A DNA stretch of 64,000 bases from a bacterium. Lineage in GTDB: Bacteria > SZUA-182 > DTGQ01. Of the stretch, positions 61,325 through 64,000 are shown one piece after another. Within the stretch, counting starts at the first letter, position 1, and each line of letters starts with the position of its first letter. The notes under the pieces were generated by a model, which was not told the origin of the DNA, made no database searches, and saw only the letters and a program-made list of their open reading frames with translations. The stretch is from positions 57,642-121,641 of the forward strand of contig JBFLZW010000069.1 in NCBI GenBank assembly GCA_040755755.1, written 5' to 3'. A program made the position numbers and the translations under genes.

Positions 61325-61353
61325 TTGACAAGTATTTCATCATCAATTATTAT
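61325..61353 (+). promoter_or_regulatory. Sigma-70 promoter of the His-rich small protein
   Basis: TTGACA (61325-61330), 17-bp spacer, TATTAT (61348-61353), 62 bp before the ATG at 61416. Confidence 0.65.
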
Positions 61354-61415
61354 ATACAGCTTATTTGGGCTGCTGCTATATTTCCTGTTTTATTCAGTCC
61401 TTACAGGGAGGGGCA

Positions 61416-61658
61416 ATGCGTTTCGTGGAAGGACATTGTTTTGAATTAAAAGGCGAAGAAGTTGCATTGTTTGCCAGGGAAGGGCAAACATCCAGAATTG
61501 AAAGATGCACTGGGACTTATCACCGAGCAGAGGATGAAGAGGTATTAATATTCAGGGAGTGGAAGCGTGAACAAGATCATGGATATAACCATAATCATAC
61601 CCATGCCTGTGATCTTGACCATGGTCATGTTTATATTAACAAGGAAGCAAATGCATAA
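61416..61658 (+). CDS. Small His-rich protein
   Basis: 80 residues from the ATG at 61416 (AGGGAGGGG upstream; a longer frame to 61365 adds a poor start). MRFVEGHCFELKGEEVALFA looks like a small beta domain. The C-terminal DHGYNHNHTHACDLDHGHVY has eight His and a Cys within about 20 residues, a likely Ni, Zn or Co-binding tail. A near-consensus promoter precedes it. Convergent with the histidine kinase gene. Probably a metal-storage or metallochaperone-type protein; inference only. Confidence 0.65.
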   Translation: MRFVEGHCFELKGEEVALFAREGQTSRIERCTGTYHRAEDEEVLIFREWKREQDHGYNHNHTHACDLDHGHVYINKEANA

Positions 61659-61672
61659 GCAATAAGGTCAGG

Positions 61673-63907
61673 TCATGAGGTGGTGTTTGGTGCTTTCGCT
61701 TCGATAAGCTCTCTCAGAGTTCGAAGCAGGTCGGACAAAGAATATGGTTTCTGAAGGTAGCGGAATCCTCTCTCTCTAATAATGGGCCATTGTGCCTTTT
61801 GGTCCGTATAGCCGCTAACCAGAAGGACCTGGAGGTCGGACTGGCGCAGAAGGAGTTGATCGACTAAATCAAGCCCCGTTTGATCAGGTAAAACGACATC
61901 GCTTACCACCACCGTAAACTTTCCCCTCTCCTGATCAAAGTCATTCAACGCCTCCTGGACGCTTGAAGCCTCCTCCACAGTATAGTGGTTTTCCCGAAGT
62001 ATTCTTGCCGTCAATTGGCGAACTTCCTCTTCATCCTCCACCAATAAAATGTGCTCACCCTTACCCTGAAGCTTCGGTAAAGGGAGAGCTTCTTCTTCTT
62101 CTTCTTTCTTCTTTGCCTCAGTTAAAAGGGCTGGCAGGAAAATCTCAAATACCGACCCTTTGCCCGGCTCACTGGAGACATTGATCCATCCCTCATGCTG
62201 CTTGACTATGCCATAGACCACCGATAGGCCAAGGCCGGTCCCTTTCCCGACCCCCTTGGTGGTGAAAAAGGGCTCAAAAATCCGCTCAATGGTCTGTGCA
62301 TCCATACCGCTGCCGGTATCCGCAATCGAGAGGCGGATAAAATTGCCTGGCCGTGCCTCAATAATGGTTTTGGCATGCTCTTCATCCATGGTCAGGTTTT
62401 CAGTTTTGATGGTGAGCCTGCCCCCTTTCGGCATTGCATCTCTGGCATTGACGGCCAGATTCATGATTACCTGCTCAATGGTCCCCTCATCAGCCATAAT
62501 TGGCCAGAGATGAGATTCCAGCTCGGTAATAATGACAATATCCTCACCAATGAGGCGGTAGAGCATCTTAAGCAGATCGTCGATTATTCCGTTAAGGTCC
62601 AGAGGAGCCGGTTCCATGTGTTGCTTGCGGCTGAAAAGGAGCAACTGGCGGGTAAGATTAGCTGCCCGGTCAGCCGATTTCCTTACCTGGTGGAGATTCC
62701 TGGTTGCGGCATCTGAATCGGATATGTGCATCAGAGCCAGGGTGGTATACCCCTGGATCGTGGTCAGCAGGTTATTGAAATCATGGGCCACACCTGCGGC
62801 CAGGATGCCGATGGCTTCCATTTTTTGCGATTGAAGGAGTTGAGCCTGAATTTTCGCTTTTTCCTCCTCCGCACGCTTGTACCCGGTAATATCCCTGCCA
62901 TAGAGATTGGCATAACCATAGTCAATTATCGGTGCGACAAAGAAGGAAAAGACATGACCGTTGCAGCTCAATTCCATTTCTTTATTCTGCCTGGAGTCAA
63001 ACGATTCCTTTATCAATTGATAGTACTTATCAGGGAGATATTCCCCGATGGATCTACTCCATTCAGCTAATAACAGTGAGCTGGCACCATTGGCATACAA
63101 AATCTTACCATCCCTGGCAATGCGCATGATAGGGTTTGGGTTTTCTGCAGGTAATTTCGCAAGAAAGCTGATTTTTTCTTCCGCCAGTTTGCGCTCGGTG
63201 ATATCTATACCCTGGGCTATGGTGGCCAATAAGGTCGTGCCGTCTTCTGCATAAATGTTTGCTGAATTCCAGAGTACATGGTGTATGTCGCCAGCCTTGC
63301 AGCGGATGGGAATTTCCACTGTCTGCCAGTGTTCCCCGGTCAAGGCGCGGGTTATTTTATCCATCGATTCGTTTTGGTTTGCTTCAGAGAAAAGTATGTT
63401 CACTTTCCGGCCAACGACTTCATCAGCCGTATATCCGGTAAGACGCTCGAAAGCCTGGTTAAAGCGTGCGATAGTCATATCGGGATTCCAGACAATGATT
63501 GGTGCATTAGCGTACTGAATCAGCTTCTCGAGGTAATTACTCGTCTCTCTTAGTGCCTTCTCCGCCCGCTTGCGCTCGGTAATATCTTTAAAAGTCACAA
63601 CAGAACCAACAATTTTTCCTTTCTCTTGAACTGGAGTACTCACATATTCAACCGGGAAACTTGAACCATCTTTCCTCCAAAATACTTCCTCAGTGGTATA
63701 ACGAGGGATCCCATCCCTCATAGTTGCATAGATTGGACATTCCTCAGAAGAATAAAGACTTCCGTCAGCTTTTGAATGATGGAGAAGCTCATGCTGGTGG
63801 CGGCCAATGAGCTCTTCGGCTTCATAGCCGGTTACAGCTAATGCGGTTGGATTGACAAAAGTGGTCTTTCCCTCTAAGTACAGGTCGCCATAAATACGCG
63901 ACCACAT
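61673..63907 (-). CDS. PAS-domain hybrid histidine kinase with receiver
   Basis: About 744 residues. Two or three PAS domains (residues ~5-115, 125-240, ~250-345; for example FVNPTALAVTGYEAEELIGR and ARFNQAFERLTGYTADEVVG). The His-kinase H-box is GILAAGVAHDFNNLLTTIQG, the ATPase N-box NLAVNARDAM and G-boxes IADTGSGMDAQTIERIFEPF and GKGTGLGLSVVYGIVKQHEG. The C-terminal receiver has HILLVEDEEE and its phospho-Asp in VVVSDVVLPDQTGLDL. No membrane helix, so probably cytoplasmic. The first PAS starts almost at residue 1, and the frame is open upstream only as far as a TGA near 63960, so the N-terminus may be truncated. No output partner adjacent. Confidence 0.88.
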   Translation of the reverse strand: MWSRIYGDLYLEGKTTFVNPTALAVTGYEAEELIGRHQHELLHHSKADGSLYSSEECPIYATMRDGIPRYTTEEVFWRKDGSSFPVEYVSTPVQEKGKIVGSVVTFKDITERKRAEKALRETSNYLEKLIQYANAPIIVWNPDMTIARFNQAFERLTGYTADEVVGRKVNILFSEANQNESMDKITRALTGEHWQTVEIPIRCKAGDIHHVLWNSANIYAEDGTTLLATIAQGIDITERKLAEEKISFLAKLPAENPNPIMRIARDGKILYANGASSLLLAEWSRSIGEYLPDKYYQLIKESFDSRQNKEMELSCNGHVFSFFVAPIIDYGYANLYGRDITGYKRAEEEKAKIQAQLLQSQKMEAIGILAAGVAHDFNNLLTTIQGYTTLALMHISDSDAATRNLHQVRKSADRAANLTRQLLLFSRKQHMEPAPLDLNGIIDDLLKMLYRLIGEDIVIITELESHLWPIMADEGTIEQVIMNLAVNARDAMPKGGRLTIKTENLTMDEEHAKTIIEARPGNFIRLSIADTGSGMDAQTIERIFEPFFTTKGVGKGTGLGLSVVYGIVKQHEGWINVSSEPGKGSVFEIFLPALLTEAKKKEEEEEALPLPKLQGKGEHILLVEDEEEVRQLTARILRENHYTVEEASSVQEALNDFDQERGKFTVVVSDVVLPDQTGLDLVDQLLLRQSDLQVLLVSGYTDQKAQWPIIRERGFRYLQKPYSLSDLLRTLRELIEAKAPNTTS

Positions 63908-63930
63908 AGAAAACAAAAAGAGGTTCGGAC

Positions 63931-64000
63931 ATGGTAAAATATCCTTGGTACCAGAGAAGAGGTATCAAAAAAGGTCTGAAAGGAGTGATTATCATGCCAG
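63931..64000 (+). CDS. Start of a plus-strand gene, cut by the window
   Basis: Frame beginning MVKYPWYQRRGIKKGLKGVI at ATG 63931, with AGAGG (63919-63923) 7 nt upstream. A second in-frame ATG at 63994 has AAAGGAG (63979-63985) before it, so either could be the true start. Too short to identify. Only 23 bp separate it from the divergent histidine kinase start. Confidence 0.4.
   Translation, partial: MVKYPWYQRRGIKKGLKGVIIMP

Overview
The window (about 50% G+C by eye) comes from a Gram-negative bacterium. BamD, a PilMNOPQ type IV pilus operon, lipoproteins and Sec-exported proteins point to an outer membrane. TrpB2-type tryptophan synthase, formate-tetrahydrofolate ligase, two MTA/SAH-deaminase-like genes, sigma-54 response regulation and many PIN/HEPN/MNT remnants suit an anaerobic Desulfobacterota-like or related candidate-phylum lineage. 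That taxonomic placement is inference; no rRNA is present and the only RNA gene I see is one tRNA-Met.

Layout. 0-2.3 kb: glnK-amtB ammonium module and a small membrane protein. 2.3-9.2 kb: MFS transporter, a first pair of unknown secreted proteins, a vapBC toxin-antitoxin pair, a HEAT-repeat lipoprotein carrying a translated repeat element, and a secreted protein with a C-terminal repeat tail. 9.2-12.4 kb: a gene-poor stretch, then an Rpn-type nuclease and an MNT/HEPN pair whose HEPN gene is frameshifted twice. 12.4-14.3 kb: divergent CPBP and M50-CBS membrane proteases. 14.3-23.8 kb: a long minus-strand run of exported proteins, made of five paralogs of a family marked by LPPYNVLWPLWSP, three members of a Pro/Thr/Ala-rich family, a Tyr/Gly-rich protein and a sulfatase-TPR protein. 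24.4-29.3 kb: thiL, a purine nucleoside phosphorylase and two tandem mtaD-like deaminases. 29.3-32.6 kb: a self-contained radical SAM/SPASM gene followed by a 24-codon gene (candidate RiPP system), then a peptide-binding lipoprotein. 33-41.1 kb: pilMNOPQ and a large Ig-like lipoprotein with an internal duplication. 41.3-42.5 kb: repeat, IS21 remnant and tRNA-Met. 42.9-57.8 kb: mostly minus-strand housekeeping genes (PFL, ACT, shikimate-kinase-like, M16 protease, hisI, NtrC-type regulator, rhomboid, HEPN, bamD, trpB2, proS, mtaB), preceded by murA. 57.8-59.1 kb: a decayed mobile island. 59.2-64 kb: fhs, a His-rich small protein, a PAS histidine kinase and the start of a plus-strand gene.

Most notable are (i) the two co-located families of unknown secreted proteins (LPPYN family, six copies; Pro/Thr/Ala family, four copies), found together at two sites in the window, and (ii) the radical SAM enzyme translationally coupled to a 24-residue peptide, with its own promoter and terminator. 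Several different palindromic elements with terminal inverted repeats are scattered here. One appears twice, once intergenically and once as an exactly 204-bp in-frame stretch inside a lipoprotein gene.
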